Shown here in pieces: positions 39,198 to 49,101 of a stretch of 64,000 nucleotides of DNA. A program made the translations under genes and the position numbers. Positions within the stretch are counted from its first letter, which is position 1. Every line of letters starts with the position of its first letter. The notes under the pieces were generated by a model. The model had not been told where the DNA came from. It made no database searches and worked only from the letters and a program-made list of their open reading frames with translations. This DNA comes from Pseudophaeobacter flagellatus (GTDB taxonomy: Bacteria > Pseudomonadota > Alphaproteobacteria > Rhodobacterales > Rhodobacteraceae): contig NZ_JAJQRG010000010.1 in the NCBI RefSeq assembly GCF_021228235.1, forward strand, positions 1-64,000. Direction: 5' to 3'.

Positions 39198-39288
39198 GCA
39201 AGTTGATATGATTTGGTTTCTTGTCTTGGTCAAGCGCGCGTCTATGCTGCGATGAAGTTATTTATCGAAATCGGCAGTCAAAGGCGTA

Positions 39289-40820
39289 TTGAGCATAGCA
39301 GATGTGGACAAGATAGAAGATTTTAACCAGCTAGAAGCCTGGCTTAAAACGCAAGATGTGCGGGTCACCCATGCTCTTGCCGCCCGCTCCACCCTACGAA
39401 GTCTGCCAATATTGATGGCAGAGGCGGATAAAATGATCGGCGGAAGCCTTGGCACAGCATATCTTTTGGCAGGCTTCCGTGCCGTCCTCACGTCTGGAGT
39501 TGCAAGCGCTTGTGCGCCCTCGGATACAAAGAAAATTGGCCGTGCTGCCCGATCCGCAGGCGACTCTCTCTTCCCTGATGCCTACAGTGATCGCGTTAAC
39601 CCTCTTACTGCCGCCTAGCCGCGGCCGATCACATTGCCTATCCCGTCTCGGCTTCCGCCTCCCGCTCCTTTGAACTCCCAAGCATGATCATCGAGAAAGC
39701 AACTGCGACCTCCAATACCTCTCATTTCGCCTCCAGCGCTTCCGATGCAAGGTTAAGTATACTCAATGAACCCCATCAGATTTTTGGCCACCCGTTGTGG
39801 CACAGCACAGATGATGTCGGGCGGGTACTCCAACTCTGGCAGGTATTTGAGACTCGCAAAGATCCAGAGGGCATTTGGAACTTCTGGCGCACCTGGTATC
39901 GCGGCATGCTCACCGGCGAACCGATAGATTGGGATCTGCAATTACAGATTTCCCTGATTGATGACACCATCTGGGCGGCGGAGCCCAAGGCGGTCGCCAG
40001 GGAAATCGAACGCATTCAGACGGAAATGCTCGCTGCAAAGCTGCCGATGGCAGAACGCATTGAGATCAACCCGGACACCGGCAAGTTCCGCGCGGTTCCG
40101 ATCTCGGTCGAAAACCCGGTCACGCTCTCTGCCCTGCTGTCGCAGATCGAAGATGCGCTGGAGGATTGCCTCGGCGGGCATAACGGGCTGGCGGAACGCT
40201 CCGGCAATGTCAAAAAGCTCAACCGTGTGCTGACCAAATACCGGAATGATCCGCAGAACGCCGAACTCACCCTCACCCGCGTTGCGGGCCGTCTGCGCAA
40301 CCAGCTGCATGAAACGAGGGAATTGGCGGACAATGAGGACAATCTCGCTCTGCTTGATGCGGTTGAGGAAGGTGTGCGCGGTATTCGCGCCAACCACCCA
40401 GAGGAGGCCGCAAATCGCGAGCAACTGACCAAACAAGCCCTGAAAGCCCTGACACCAGAGGACAAAGCGCTCCTGGAACAGGCACTGCCCGTCTTGACCG
40501 CGATCAGCGAACCGGAACTTGTCGATGATTTTAAGCATGACATTCAAGAGCTGATCAATGATAGCATCCTCCCTCTGCCAATAGGCGCACCGCCCCTGCC
40601 GGGTGCAGACGTAACAACCCGGCTGTTTGACCGGGTGTCGAAAATGAGACTGCTTATTCGAAATGGAAAAGACCTAGCCAGACAAGGCGCACAGGCCTTT
40701 GACAGCGACCTCGCAAAATCTGTCCGCCTCGCGGCGCTCGCTATTTCTGTAACTGGTGGTGTTGGCGGGGTTCTATACGCGGTGGTCCAGGTGGGCCTTC
40801 GCATACTGGGCGTTCTGTAA
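39289..40820 (+). pseudogene. Frameshifted gene of an uncharacterised family
   Basis: Two reading frames look like one broken gene. The first (39289-39618, TTG start after AAAGG) encodes FNQLEAWLKTQDVRVTHALAA and an Ala/Ser-rich region. The second contains HPLWHSTDDVGRVLQLWQV, then WNFWRTWYRGMLTG, about 200 charged residues and a C-terminal membrane helix (LAALAISVTGGVGGVLYAVV). The second frame is open back to 39600, 84 bases before its first ATG at 39684, and that stretch reads LAAADHIAYPVSASASRS, which continues the Ala-rich region. Both frames are open together only at 39600-39615. Adding one base there would fuse them into about 510 residues. I recall proteins with the same two-part pattern in alphaproteobacteria, without known function. 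The gene could be inactive, or the shift could be a sequencing error. Confidence 0.7.
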
Positions 40821-41008
40821 ATCCCTCAGGTCAGCGCCTGACCCTGGGTGGGTGCGAAGCGCTCGGCCTTCCCCAATCAGATCCGACACCAGCAAGATTT
40901 TGCGCATTTGTGAAGCGATTTTAACCACGATTGAAACTTATCTCGCACTTCGCCATATTCGCGCAAAACCGGGCACGGGATCCGGGGTAAACACACGAGG
41001 GACATTTG

Positions 41009-41350
41009 ATGAGATTGCTGCCCACCTTCCTGCGTCCTGCAGGGCTTTGTGCCGTATTGGCTGCTCAGGTTCTTACTGCGCAGATCGTGTTTGTTCAGCC
41101 CGCCCAGGCCGGTGTGATCGAACGGGCCTGCCGCAACTCTGACCGGATCGCCGCCAGCCCGGCCCTCTGCAACTGCATTCAGAAGGTGGCCAACCAGCAG
41201 CTCTCCTCTTCCGAGCGGCGCACCGTGTCCAAGTGGTTTGCCGATCCGCACCAGGCACAGGTGGTGCGCCAGTCCAGCAATAGCCGCGATGAACGGCTCT
41301 GGCTGCGCTACAAGGTTTTTGGTGATACCGCCGCCAAAACCTGCGGCTAA
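41009..41350 (+). CDS. Small secreted protein, Rhodobacteraceae type
   Basis: A 113-residue protein with a signal peptide (hydrophobic to about residue 34, PAQA). The mature part has four cysteines, including RACRNSD and LCNCIQKVANQQLS, and ends WLRYKVFGDTAAKTCG. The length and Cys pattern resemble a small family common in roseobacters that I cannot assign a function. GAGGG precedes the ATG; an in-frame TTG lies one codon earlier. Confidence 0.75.
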   Translation: MRLLPTFLRPAGLCAVLAAQVLTAQIVFVQPAQAGVIERACRNSDRIAASPALCNCIQKVANQQLSSSERRTVSKWFADPHQAQVVRQSSNSRDERLWLRYKVFGDTAAKTCG

Positions 41351-41380
41351 GGCGCCTGCCTGCGCTCCCCTAAAGCACAC

Positions 41381-41406
41381 CGAACAGACGGGCCGAACAG
41401 ACGGGC
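41381..41406. repeat. 13-bp tandem repeat
   Basis: CGAACAGACGGGC occurs twice in direct succession (41381-41393 and 41394-41406) in the 272-base gap before the LysR gene. I see no gene in that gap. Confidence 0.8.
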
Positions 41407-41622
41407 TTGGCCTGCGCCAAGGCGGCTGGGCAGACCATGACGCGGGATGTTTTCAGAAAACCAAAGCCGACACCAATACGCCCCCTGCCCCTACATTCGG
41501 GCCTTCAACCCCCAACCGATACGACCTTGGGGGGGGAATAGCAGGGGGATTAGCACCCTTGACCCACCAGCAAGCGCTGGAGGAAACTATCGTCAGGCAA
41601 ACATTTTTTCAGGAGCGCGGGC

Positions 41623-42624
41623 ATGTTGATCAAGGGGGTCACCCTTCGAGGGTTAGAGGTCTTTGAAACCCTGGCCAAGACCGGCTCGGTTGCGCAGACC
41701 GCCGATGTGACTGGCCTCAGCCAGCCTGCCGTCAGCCAACAGTTGCGCAACCTTGAAAAAGCTCTGGGAACAGAGTTGGTCGATCACAGCCGCCGCCCCA
41801 TGGTGCCAACCTCTGCCGGGCGGAACTTTCTGGCCAGGACCCATGCAGTTTTGTCCGAGCTGCGCCTGGCACAGAGCGAGCTGTCGATGATGGATCTGAG
41901 CCACCTGCCGGAGCTGTCGATCGGTCTGATTGATGACTTTGACAACGATCTAACACCCCGCCTGGTGACGGCCCTCGCCGAGAGCCTGACCGAATGCCGG
42001 TTCAAGATGATCACCGCCTCCAGCCATGACATCCTGCGCGCCATCGAGGCCGGGGAGCTTCATCTGGCGATCACCGCCACCACGGGTACTCCGCAAGACG
42101 GGCTGGTCGAATTCCCGCTGGTGCGCGATCCCTTTATTCTGGTGGCGCCCAAGGGCTATTACCCCACCCCCAAAGTCGCCGCAGAACAGCTCGACCAGCT
42201 GCCGTTTCTGCGTTATGCCGCAGACCAGCTGATTTCGCAGCAAATCGAAGCCCTGGTCCAGAACCACGCACAGGCGCTGGGGCAGGAACAAGCCTTTGAA
42301 AACCGGTTTGAAATTGGATCACACTTGGCACTGATGGCCATGGTGGCGCGCCGTATCGGCTGGGCGGTGACAACACCGCTGGGCTATATGCGTGCAGCGC
42401 GGTTCCACGATGAAATCGATGCCTTTCCGCTGCCCTTCGACCCCTCTGACGGGCTTTCTGCGCGCAAGATATCACTCTTTGCAGGCAAGGACTGGGCCGA
42501 CCAATTGCCCCGCACTGTGGCGCAGACAACTCAGGGTTTGATCAAGCGGCAGATGGTGGCCCCCTCCATCGCCCGCCTGCCCTGGCTGGCGCAGGATTTC
42601 CGGCTGCTGGACGAATTGCTGTAG
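41623..42624 (+). CDS. LysR family transcriptional regulator
   Basis: A 333-residue regulator. The N-terminal winged helix-turn-helix is clear: FETLAKTGSVAQTADVTGLSQPAVSQQLRNLEKALG is split over residues 14-50. The C-terminal effector domain starts around residue 95. LysR proteins usually control a divergent neighbour, but the upstream gene here runs in the same direction and the downstream one is convergent, so the target is not evident. AGGAG precedes the ATG. Confidence 0.9.
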   Translation: MLIKGVTLRGLEVFETLAKTGSVAQTADVTGLSQPAVSQQLRNLEKALGTELVDHSRRPMVPTSAGRNFLARTHAVLSELRLAQSELSMMDLSHLPELSIGLIDDFDNDLTPRLVTALAESLTECRFKMITASSHDILRAIEAGELHLAITATTGTPQDGLVEFPLVRDPFILVAPKGYYPTPKVAAEQLDQLPFLRYAADQLISQQIEALVQNHAQALGQEQAFENRFEIGSHLALMAMVARRIGWAVTTPLGYMRAARFHDEIDAFPLPFDPSDGLSARKISLFAGKDWADQLPRTVAQTTQGLIKRQMVAPSIARLPWLAQDFRLLDELL

Positions 42625-42715
42625 CCTCTCGCCCCTGTTTGCGCCGGGGTCACCTGGCGTGGGCAGCGGCAAAGAGGAAGGCCGCATGGTCGCTGCCCCC
42701 TCTCTGCCTTGGTGC

Positions 42716-43186
42716 TTAGTTAGAGTGCTTCATATGGCCGGGCTTGCGTTCCAGATCGACGGGGATTTCGATATTGATCTCACCGGCATTTTTAAACACC
42801 AGCGTGAGGGGCACCACATCGCCATGCTCCAGCGTTTCGGTCAGACCCATGAACATCACATGGTCACCGCCGCGTTGCAGCATATGGCTGCCCTCGGCCG
42901 GGATGGCAAAGCCGTCCTCCACATGCATCATCTTCATGACGCCATCGCCGCTTTCCATGTGGGTATGCAGCTCCACCCGCTTGGCCACGTCAGAGCGTAC
43001 CGCAAGCAACTGATCTGCCTCCGAACTCATATTCATGATGTTCATAAAGGCAGCACCGCTAGAGGCCATCTTGGTAGAAACGCGGGCATATTGATCCTGC
43101 ACCATGATCTTGGTGCCCTCGGCAGAAGCCGCACCAGCAAGCGACACGGCGGCAACCGCCGCAAACAAAACGGATTTCAGGGACAT
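42716..43186 (-). CDS. Periplasmic copper chaperone PCu(A)C
   Basis: Carries Cu(I) in the periplasm, mainly for cytochrome oxidase assembly. The 156-residue protein has a signal peptide (about 1-23, ASA). The Met/His copper site is visible in VELHTHMESGDGVMKM and GGDHVMFMGLTE. The C-terminus is GHMKHSN. AGGAGA lies before the ATG at 43186. It follows the CPDC protein by 57 bases on the same strand, and the two probably form a unit. Confidence 0.9.
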   Translation of the reverse strand: MSLKSVLFAAVAAVSLAGAASAEGTKIMVQDQYARVSTKMASSGAAFMNIMNMSSEADQLLAVRSDVAKRVELHTHMESGDGVMKMMHVEDGFAIPAEGSHMLQRGGDHVMFMGLTETLEHGDVVPLTLVFKNAGEINIEIPVDLERKPGHMKHSN

Positions 43187-43243
43187 CTCTGTCTCCTTTC
43201 TCAAGTTACTGAAATTTTAGGGGTAATTCTGACTGTCGGATCG

Positions 43244-43594
43244 TCAAACAGCGACGGGAGGCGCCCGCGCTGTTGCCGTCAGCTTGGGCCGATGACGCAG
43301 GCGCAGGCGCAACCAGCTGCGATCATAGGCCTGACCGGCATAGGTCGGCAGGGCCAGAGCATCCGGCACGGGAACAGCATCCAACAGATGCATCACGCAG
43401 TCCGGACAATAATGCGGCGGCTGGGTCGGTTGCCCCTGATCGTCGATATAGATGGTCACGGGCCCGCTGCCGGAACAGATCACCATCTGTCCACTGGCAT
43501 CCCGCGCCCCCTTCGCAGTGGCAGAGGCATGCCCCGTCAGGGTCACCACCAGCGCCAGAACAAGGGCAAAAGATATCCGCAGAGAATGCGCCAT
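43244..43594 (-). CDS. DUF2946-like exported protein with CPDC motif
   Basis: A 116-residue protein with an N-terminal hydrophobic segment (RISFALVLALVVTLTGHAS). The mature part has a single Cys in VICSGSGPVTIYID and a CPDC motif in PPHYCPDCVMHL. DUF2946 proteins often sit next to copper genes, and PCuAC follows directly. A role in metal or thiol handling is an inference. The start at 43594 is the first ATG before the hydrophobic segment. Confidence 0.75.
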   Translation of the reverse strand: MAHSLRISFALVLALVVTLTGHASATAKGARDASGQMVICSGSGPVTIYIDDQGQPTQPPHYCPDCVMHLLDAVPVPDALALPTYAGQAYDRSWLRLRLRHRPKLTATARAPPVAV

Positions 43595-43734
43595 ACCCAA
43601 GCATATGCCCCCACCCGGCAGGGGCTGCAAGTTGTAAATGAAATGTGCCTATAACGGCAAAACGTCGCGCATCCACAAGGATACACGACGTTCATAAATC
43701 ACATGCGCTGATGCGGGACCAGACGCGCCAGCGA

Positions 43735-44025
43735 TCAGGCCTCTACGGACTGTGCTTTGGCGATTTCTTTTTTCACTTTCAGCGCGCTGTTGGACAGCTC
43801 TTCGTCCTTGGCTTTCGCCAGGAAAGCATCCAGGCCACCGCGGTGATCAACGGTGCGCAGGGCTGCAGCAGAGATCTTCAGCTTGATGCCGCGACCCAGC
43901 GTCTCGGACTGCAGGGTGACATCGTTCAGGTTGGGTAGAAACCGACGACGAGTTCTGTTTTTTGCATGGCTGACATTGTTGCCAGTCATCGGGCCTTTTC
44001 CGGTCAGTTCGCAACGGCGCGACAT
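43735..44025 (-). CDS. rpmB: 50S ribosomal protein L28
   Basis: A 96-residue basic protein. [20 protein letters not shown] at the N-terminus and [14 protein letters not shown] are classic L28. The Cys at position 4 is the only remaining one, so this is a form without the paired CxxC zinc sites. The start at 44025 fits the family; the longer upstream frame does not. Confidence 0.97.
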   Translation of the reverse strand: MSRRCELTGKGPMTGNNVSHAKNRTRRRFLPNLNDVTLQSETLGRGIKLKISAAALRTVDHRGGLDAFLAKAKDEELSNSALKVKKEIAKAQSVEA

Positions 44026-44308
44026 AGGTTCATCCTTCGTATCTGGGGCAGTATCCGAGGGCAGTCCTCGAATCATCTACCATATCTCAAAGGGCGCAGC
44101 CATTGGCGACGCCCGAAAACTGGTTGGATGCGTTTAGGAGGAATCGCCGCAGGGGTCAAGCCATATGACGGCGTTTTGTGGCAACCCTCCGGTGAAATGG
44201 CAAAACCCACCCCAACCCGTGATTTTCAACAGCGCTATAGGGGCTTTTATCCCCCTTGACGAGTCTTCTTTACCTTTTGTGTCAACACGCTCTTGCCGCG
44301 CAAAACGG

Positions 44309-45289
44309 CTAGGCCGAGACACCCAGCCCCTTAAGCAAATCCTGCGCGGCCACGGTGGGCGACATGCCCCCTGCCGCCACCTGATCCGACAGTTCTGCCA
44401 TGCGCTCGCGCGCCCAGGGGGTTTGCAACCGCGCCAACAGCGCCTGGCGCACATCCTCGACAAACCAATAACGCGCCTGTTCGGCCCGCATCCGGTCCCA
44501 GTGGCCCTGCTCTCGCCGCCAGGTGGCCAGGGTCTGCATCTCTTGCCAGGCGCTTTCTAACCCGGCCTCTTGCAGGGCGGAAACCGTCTGCGCCTTGGGA
44601 AAGCCTGTTGGATCCTGTGGCCGTTTGCGCAGCAGGCGCAGGGCACCAGAATAATCGGCGCAGGTGCGCATGGCTGCGGATTTCAAATCGCCATCGGCCT
44701 TGTTCACCAGAATGATATCGGCCATCTCCATGATGCCTCGCTTGACACCCTGCAGCTCATCCCCGCCGGCCGGTGCCAGCAGCAGCAAGAAAAGATCCGA
44801 CATCTGCGCTACAACCGTTTCCGACTGTCCCACCCCCACGGTTTCAACCAGCACCACGTCAAAGCCAGCCGCCTCGCATAGGGCCACCGCCTCGCGGGTG
44901 CGCCGCGCCACGCCGCCCAGATTGGTCTGACTGGGCGATGGCCGGATGAAGGCGGCTTTTTCGCGGCTCAGGTGTTCCATCCGGGTCTTATCGCCAAGGA
45001 TGGATCCGCCGGTACGGGCAGAACTGGGATCCACTGCCAGCACCGCCACCCGCAGCCCCTGCGCCACCAGCATCATGCCAAAGCTCTCGATAAAGGTGGA
45101 TTTCCCCACCCCCGGTGTGCCCGACAGACCGATGCGCAGCGCCTGCCGCCCGGATTTCGCCAGCCGCTCCAGCAGCTCTGTCGCGGCGGCCCGGTGATCT
45201 TCACGCCCGCTTTCAACCAGCGTGATGGCCCGCGCCAGCGCCCGACGATCTCCCTCAAGGATTTTCTCACTCAACGCGGCGATCTGCAT
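44309..45289 (-). CDS. meaB: MeaB, methylmalonyl-CoA mutase GTPase chaperone
   Basis: G3E-family GTPase that protects and reloads B12 in methylmalonyl-CoA mutase or related mutases. The 326-residue protein has the P-loop GTPGVGKST, VLAVDPSSARTGGSILGDKTRM, the switch VETVGVGQSE and NKADGD. The length is typical. GGAGAC precedes the ATG at 45289. The mutase itself is not in the window. It is divergent from hrpB across 173 bases. Confidence 0.95.
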   Translation of the reverse strand: MQIAALSEKILEGDRRALARAITLVESGREDHRAAATELLERLAKSGRQALRIGLSGTPGVGKSTFIESFGMMLVAQGLRVAVLAVDPSSARTGGSILGDKTRMEHLSREKAAFIRPSPSQTNLGGVARRTREAVALCEAAGFDVVLVETVGVGQSETVVAQMSDLFLLLLAPAGGDELQGVKRGIMEMADIILVNKADGDLKSAAMRTCADYSGALRLLRKRPQDPTGFPKAQTVSALQEAGLESAWQEMQTLATWRREQGHWDRMRAEQARYWFVEDVRQALLARLQTPWARERMAELSDQVAAGGMSPTVAAQDLLKGLGVSA

Positions 45290-45462
45290 GCCCGGTCTCC
45301 CGTTATTCGTCAGGTCTTGAAATTTCTCCGCCCTTCTTGGCGCAGCCACGAACCCCTTGTCCAGTGCCAAGCTGGCGCAGACCAGGCACAGGTCAGCCAC
45401 TGCAGAGCCTGCACCACAGCTCGGCTCTGGACCCCGGCAGGCGCTTTGGCGATAAGCAGGGC

Positions 45463-47952
45463 ATGACACAGCCCTCAATCCCTCGCCTCCCCATTGATGA
45501 CGCGCTGCCAGCGCTGATAGACGCCTTGAAACAGCACCGCCGTGCCGTGCTTCAGGCGCCGCCAGGGGCCGGGAAGACCACAAAGGTGCCGCTGGCCATA
45601 CGCGCGGCGGGCTTGACTGATCAGCGGATCTTGATGCTGGAACCCCGCCGCCTGGCCGCCCGCGCCGCGGCTGAACGCATGGCCGAAACCCTGGGCGAGC
45701 CGGTTGGTCAAACCGTCGGCTACCGTATTCGCGGCGCGGCCAAGATCAGCACAGCCACCCGTATCGAAGTGGTCACCGAGGGCATCCTGACCCGGATGCT
45801 GCAATCGGACCCAGACCTGCCCGGCGTCGGCGCGGTGATCTTTGATGAATTTCACGAACGTTCCTTGAATGCCGATCTTGGCCTCGCCTTCTGCCTGGAG
45901 GTCGCAGGTGCCCTACGCGACGATCTGATCCTGCTGGCCATGTCTGCCACCCTTGATGCCGCACCGGTGGCCGAGCTGATGCAGGCACCGCTTATCAACT
46001 CTGAAGGGCGCAGCTTTGCGGTTGAAACCCGCTGGCTTGATCGCCCGCTCGCACCGCAGGTGCGACGCCTGGATGCGCTTTGCGATCTGGTGGTGCAGGC
46101 TGAAGCCGACAGCCGCGATACCACCAGGGGTGCCCAGATGGGCGGCGGCATCCTGGTTTTTCTGCCCGGAGAAGGTGAAATCCGCCGCGCCGCCAAAAAC
46201 CTGGAAAGGCGCCTGCCCGGCGATTGCCTGATCCAGCCGCTGTTTGGGGCGCTGCCCTTTGCGGAACAACAGGCAGCCATCCGCCCCGCGACATCCGGGC
46301 GCAAGATTGTTCTGGCCACTTCAATCGCCGAAACTTCGCTGACCATTCAGGACATTCGCGTGGTCGTCGACATGGGTCAGGCACGGCGGGCCCGGTTTGA
46401 TCCCGGCTCTGGCATGTCGCGGCTGATCACCGAAAAGGTCACCCGCGCCGAGGCCACCCAGCGGCAGGGCCGGGCTGGCCGGGTGGCCCCCGGCACCGCC
46501 TATCGATTGTGGACCAAGGGCGAGGAAGGCGCGCTGGCGGCCTTTCCGCCGCCAGAAATCGCCTCGGCGGATCTGACCGGGCTGGCGCTGGAACTGGCTC
46601 TTTGGGGCGCTGCGCCTGACGATCTCGCCTTTCTCACCCCGCCGCCCAGCGGCTCCATGGCAGAGGCTCGCAGGCTGCTGCAGATGCTGGGGGCCTTGGA
46701 TCAGCAGAACCGGATGACCCACCACGGCAAGGCGCTGGCCAAACTGCCGCTACATCCCCGTCTGGGCCATATGCTGTTGCACGCTGGTCCCAAAGCCGCC
46801 GAGCTGGCGGCGCTTTTGGCAGAGCGCGACCCGCTGCGCGGTGCCCCAACCGATCTGGCGTTGCGCCTTGAGGCGTTGAAAAACCCCAAGAGCTTTCAGC
46901 GCAACCGTTCCTATCAACTCTTCTATCCGGTGATCGAGCGCATTCGCAGCGAAACGCGGCGCTTGCAAAAACATGGCGACCTGGCCCCAAAGGGCCATGC
47001 CCGTCTCTCCTCGGCAGCGATGGCTGCCCTGGCTTATCCCGATCGCATCGGGCAGCGCCGCAAGGGGGATCAGCCGCGCTACGTGCTGTCAGGCGGCAAG
47101 GGCGTTGTGCTTGACCCCGGCGACCCGCTTGCCGCCGCGCCCTTCATCGTGGCGCTGGATACCGATGGCAACCCGCGTGAAGCCCGCGTGCGCATGGCCA
47201 GCCAGATCACGCTCGGGGAAATCCGCGCGCTCTTTGCCGATCAGATCGAATGGCAGGACAATTGCCACTGGTCCAAACGCGAACGCCGGGTGGTCACCCG
47301 CCAGCAGGAACGCTTTGGCGCCATCACCCTGGATGACCGCCTCTGGAAAGACGCCCCGGCAGATCAGGTGGCCACGGCCATGCTGGACGGCGTGCGCGAC
47401 CTCGGTCTGCGACTGGAAGGGGGCTCTGCTCGCCTCGCCGCGCGGGTTGAACTGCTGCGCGCCGATGGTCATGATCTGCCCGATTTTTCCAGCCCCGGCC
47501 TGATGGAAGATCTGGAGAACTGGCTGCTGCCCATGCTGGGCGGGGTCAAGTCCGCCGCCGCGTGGAAACAGTTTGACCTGCTGCCAGCCCTGCGCGCCGC
47601 GCTCACTTGGGACCAGGCGCAGCTGTTGGACCGCGAAGCACCGGGCAGTTTCACCACGCCGTTGGGGCGCAAAATCCCGATCACCTATAGCACCGAGGTA
47701 CCAGAAATTTCGGTCCGCCTGCAAGAACTGTTTGGCGTCACCCGCCACCCCAGCGTCGGCGGTGTGCCCCTCAAGATCACGCTCCTGTCCCCGGCCCAGC
47801 GCCCGATCCAGATCACCCGCGATCTGCCGGGTTTCTGGACCGGATCCTACGCCGATGTGCGCAAAGACATGCGCGCGCAATACCCCCGCCACCCCTGGCC
47901 TGAGGACCCCACCCGCGAAGACCCGACCCTGCGGGCAAAACGGCGCAAATAA
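45463..47952 (+). CDS. hrpB: ATP-dependent helicase HrpB
   Basis: DEAH-box helicase of 829 residues. Motif I is QAPPGAGKTTKVP, motif II is FDEFHERS, motif III is MSATLDA and motif VI lies in QRQGRAGRVAPGTAY. The helicase-associated domain follows from about residue 380, and the C-terminal HrpB domain includes FWTGSYADVRKDMRAQYPRH. It probably acts in RNA metabolism, though its substrates are unclear. The start at 45463 begins the conserved PIDDALPALIDAL. Confidence 0.95.
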   Translation: MTQPSIPRLPIDDALPALIDALKQHRRAVLQAPPGAGKTTKVPLAIRAAGLTDQRILMLEPRRLAARAAAERMAETLGEPVGQTVGYRIRGAAKISTATRIEVVTEGILTRMLQSDPDLPGVGAVIFDEFHERSLNADLGLAFCLEVAGALRDDLILLAMSATLDAAPVAELMQAPLINSEGRSFAVETRWLDRPLAPQVRRLDALCDLVVQAEADSRDTTRGAQMGGGILVFLPGEGEIRRAAKNLERRLPGDCLIQPLFGALPFAEQQAAIRPATSGRKIVLATSIAETSLTIQDIRVVVDMGQARRARFDPGSGMSRLITEKVTRAEATQRQGRAGRVAPGTAYRLWTKGEEGALAAFPPPEIASADLTGLALELALWGAAPDDLAFLTPPPSGSMAEARRLLQMLGALDQQNRMTHHGKALAKLPLHPRLGHMLLHAGPKAAELAALLAERDPLRGAPTDLALRLEALKNPKSFQRNRSYQLFYPVIERIRSETRRLQKHGDLAPKGHARLSSAAMAALAYPDRIGQRRKGDQPRYVLSGGKGVVLDPGDPLAAAPFIVALDTDGNPREARVRMASQITLGEIRALFADQIEWQDNCHWSKRERRVVTRQQERFGAITLDDRLWKDAPADQVATAMLDGVRDLGLRLEGGSARLAARVELLRADGHDLPDFSSPGLMEDLENWLLPMLGGVKSAAAWKQFDLLPALRAALTWDQAQLLDREAPGSFTTPLGRKIPITYSTEVPEISVRLQELFGVTRHPSVGGVPLKITLLSPAQRPIQITRDLPGFWTGSYADVRKDMRAQYPRHPWPEDPTREDPTLRAKRRK

Positions 47953-47960
47953 CGCCACCG

Positions 47961-48052
47961 CAGTGCCTCGGCATTACCGAGGTGCTGCCAGGCCCAACGG
48001 CTGGCGGCGTATCTTTGATGCGCCGATCAACGGGCGGGAGCGCTCCGCCTCG
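47961..48052. repeat. Copy A of a dispersed intergenic element
   Basis: After an 11-bp hairpin (47961-47971 with 47977-47987), GGCCCAACGG occurs at 47991-48000 and ACGGGCGGGAGC at 48030-48041, followed by a matching CTCCGCC arm. The same two cores in the same order occur at 59186-59230. Confidence 0.55.
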
Positions 48053-48054
48053 CT

Positions 48055-48804
48055 CTAGATGCGCAGCGCCGGCAGACCAATACCCGTGGCCTCAAAGCCG
48101 CCATCTGCGGCCAGGATCTGACCCGTGACAAAACTCGCCTTGTCAGACAGCAGAAAGGTCACCGCAGCGGCGATTTCCGCTTCGCTGCCATAGCGGTTCA
48201 ACGGCAGGGCATCGTGGTAGGCCGCGATGATCTCGGGGCTGTGTACCGCCATCGCCAGCTTGGTGGCCACTGGCCCTGGCGCCACTGCATTGACACGAAT
48301 GCCCAGCTCACCCAGTTCGACTGCCTGCTGCAGGGTCAGATGCGCCAAAGCTGCCTTTGACGTCCCATAGGCCACCCGCAGGGTACTGGCCCGCAGGCCA
48401 GAGATCGAGGTGATATTGACCACCGCCCCACCGCCCTCAGCCGCGATCAAATCGGTAAAGGCCTGCGTCATCAGAAACGGACCATCCAGATTGGTCTCCA
48501 TCACCCGACGCCAGCGGGCAAAGCTGGTGTCCCTGATCGGACCAAAATCGGCGACGCCTGCGTTATTGACCAACCCATCCAGCCGCCCGAAACGCGCCTC
48601 GATCTCAGACAGTGCCCGCGCGACATCTTCCGGCACAGAGACATCCGCTTCGATGATCAGCGCCTCAGGCAGGGCTGTCGCCGCCTCTGCCAGCGCCTCT
48701 GCGTCGCGATCCAATAGGGCCAGCTGCCATCCCTCGGCCAGCAACCCCTGTGCCGTGGCCAGGCCAATTCCGCGCGCCGCGCCCGTAATCAATGCTGTCT
48801 TCAT
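48055..48804 (-). CDS. SDR family oxidoreductase
   Basis: A 249-residue short-chain dehydrogenase. The cofactor motif is TGAARGIG, the structural NNAG occurs at VNNAGVADFG, the catalytic Ser is in NITSISGL, and the Tyr and Lys in AYGTSKAAL. The acidic residue after strand 2 (LLDRDAEAL) favours NAD(H). It probably oxidises a small alcohol or reduces a ketone; the substrate is unknown. The start at 48804 matches the fold. Confidence 0.9.
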   Translation of the reverse strand: MKTALITGAARGIGLATAQGLLAEGWQLALLDRDAEALAEAATALPEALIIEADVSVPEDVARALSEIEARFGRLDGLVNNAGVADFGPIRDTSFARWRRVMETNLDGPFLMTQAFTDLIAAEGGGAVVNITSISGLRASTLRVAYGTSKAALAHLTLQQAVELGELGIRVNAVAPGPVATKLAMAVHSPEIIAAYHDALPLNRYGSEAEIAAAVTFLLSDKASFVTGQILAADGGFEATGIGLPALRI

Positions 48805-48946
48805 AAAATGCCCAATCTGTTCCTGTTCTTGCGATCCGCCCCATCTGCGCAGGCGCGGCCGGTCAAAGCCTCGCCAATACGGCCCTCCCGCACAAGGGCT
48901 AATCACCGCCCCGCCCCTGCCCGCGCGGCCACCGCCGCCCCCTCTC

Positions 48947-48978
48947 GCGGCAAACTTTGCGGCAAACTTTGCGGCAAA
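48947..48978. repeat. 12-bp tandem repeat before the Nudix gene
   Basis: GCGGCAAACTTT occurs at 48947-48958 and 48959-48970, then a third copy breaks off after GCGGCAAA. It lies in the divergent gap between the SDR and Nudix genes. Confidence 0.85.
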
Positions 48979-49101
48979 AATCCAAACAGGTTGAATTTCA
49001 CCCACAAAATACCTATTTTGAGGCATTCACAAAATGCAGCCCAAGGCCGTGCCTCTGCAGCAGATGCGGTGGCTGCCAATAAGAAGACGAGGCAATTCGA
49101 A

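Noticed and set aside
39597-39618. Programmed -1 ribosomal frameshift
   Set aside because: No X-XXY-YYZ slippery heptamer and no downstream structure is evident at the junction, so a deletion or sequencing error is simpler.
39449-39673. A third reading frame across the frameshift region
   Set aside because: Its translation lacks the Ala-rich pattern continued by the other two frames and looks like chance.
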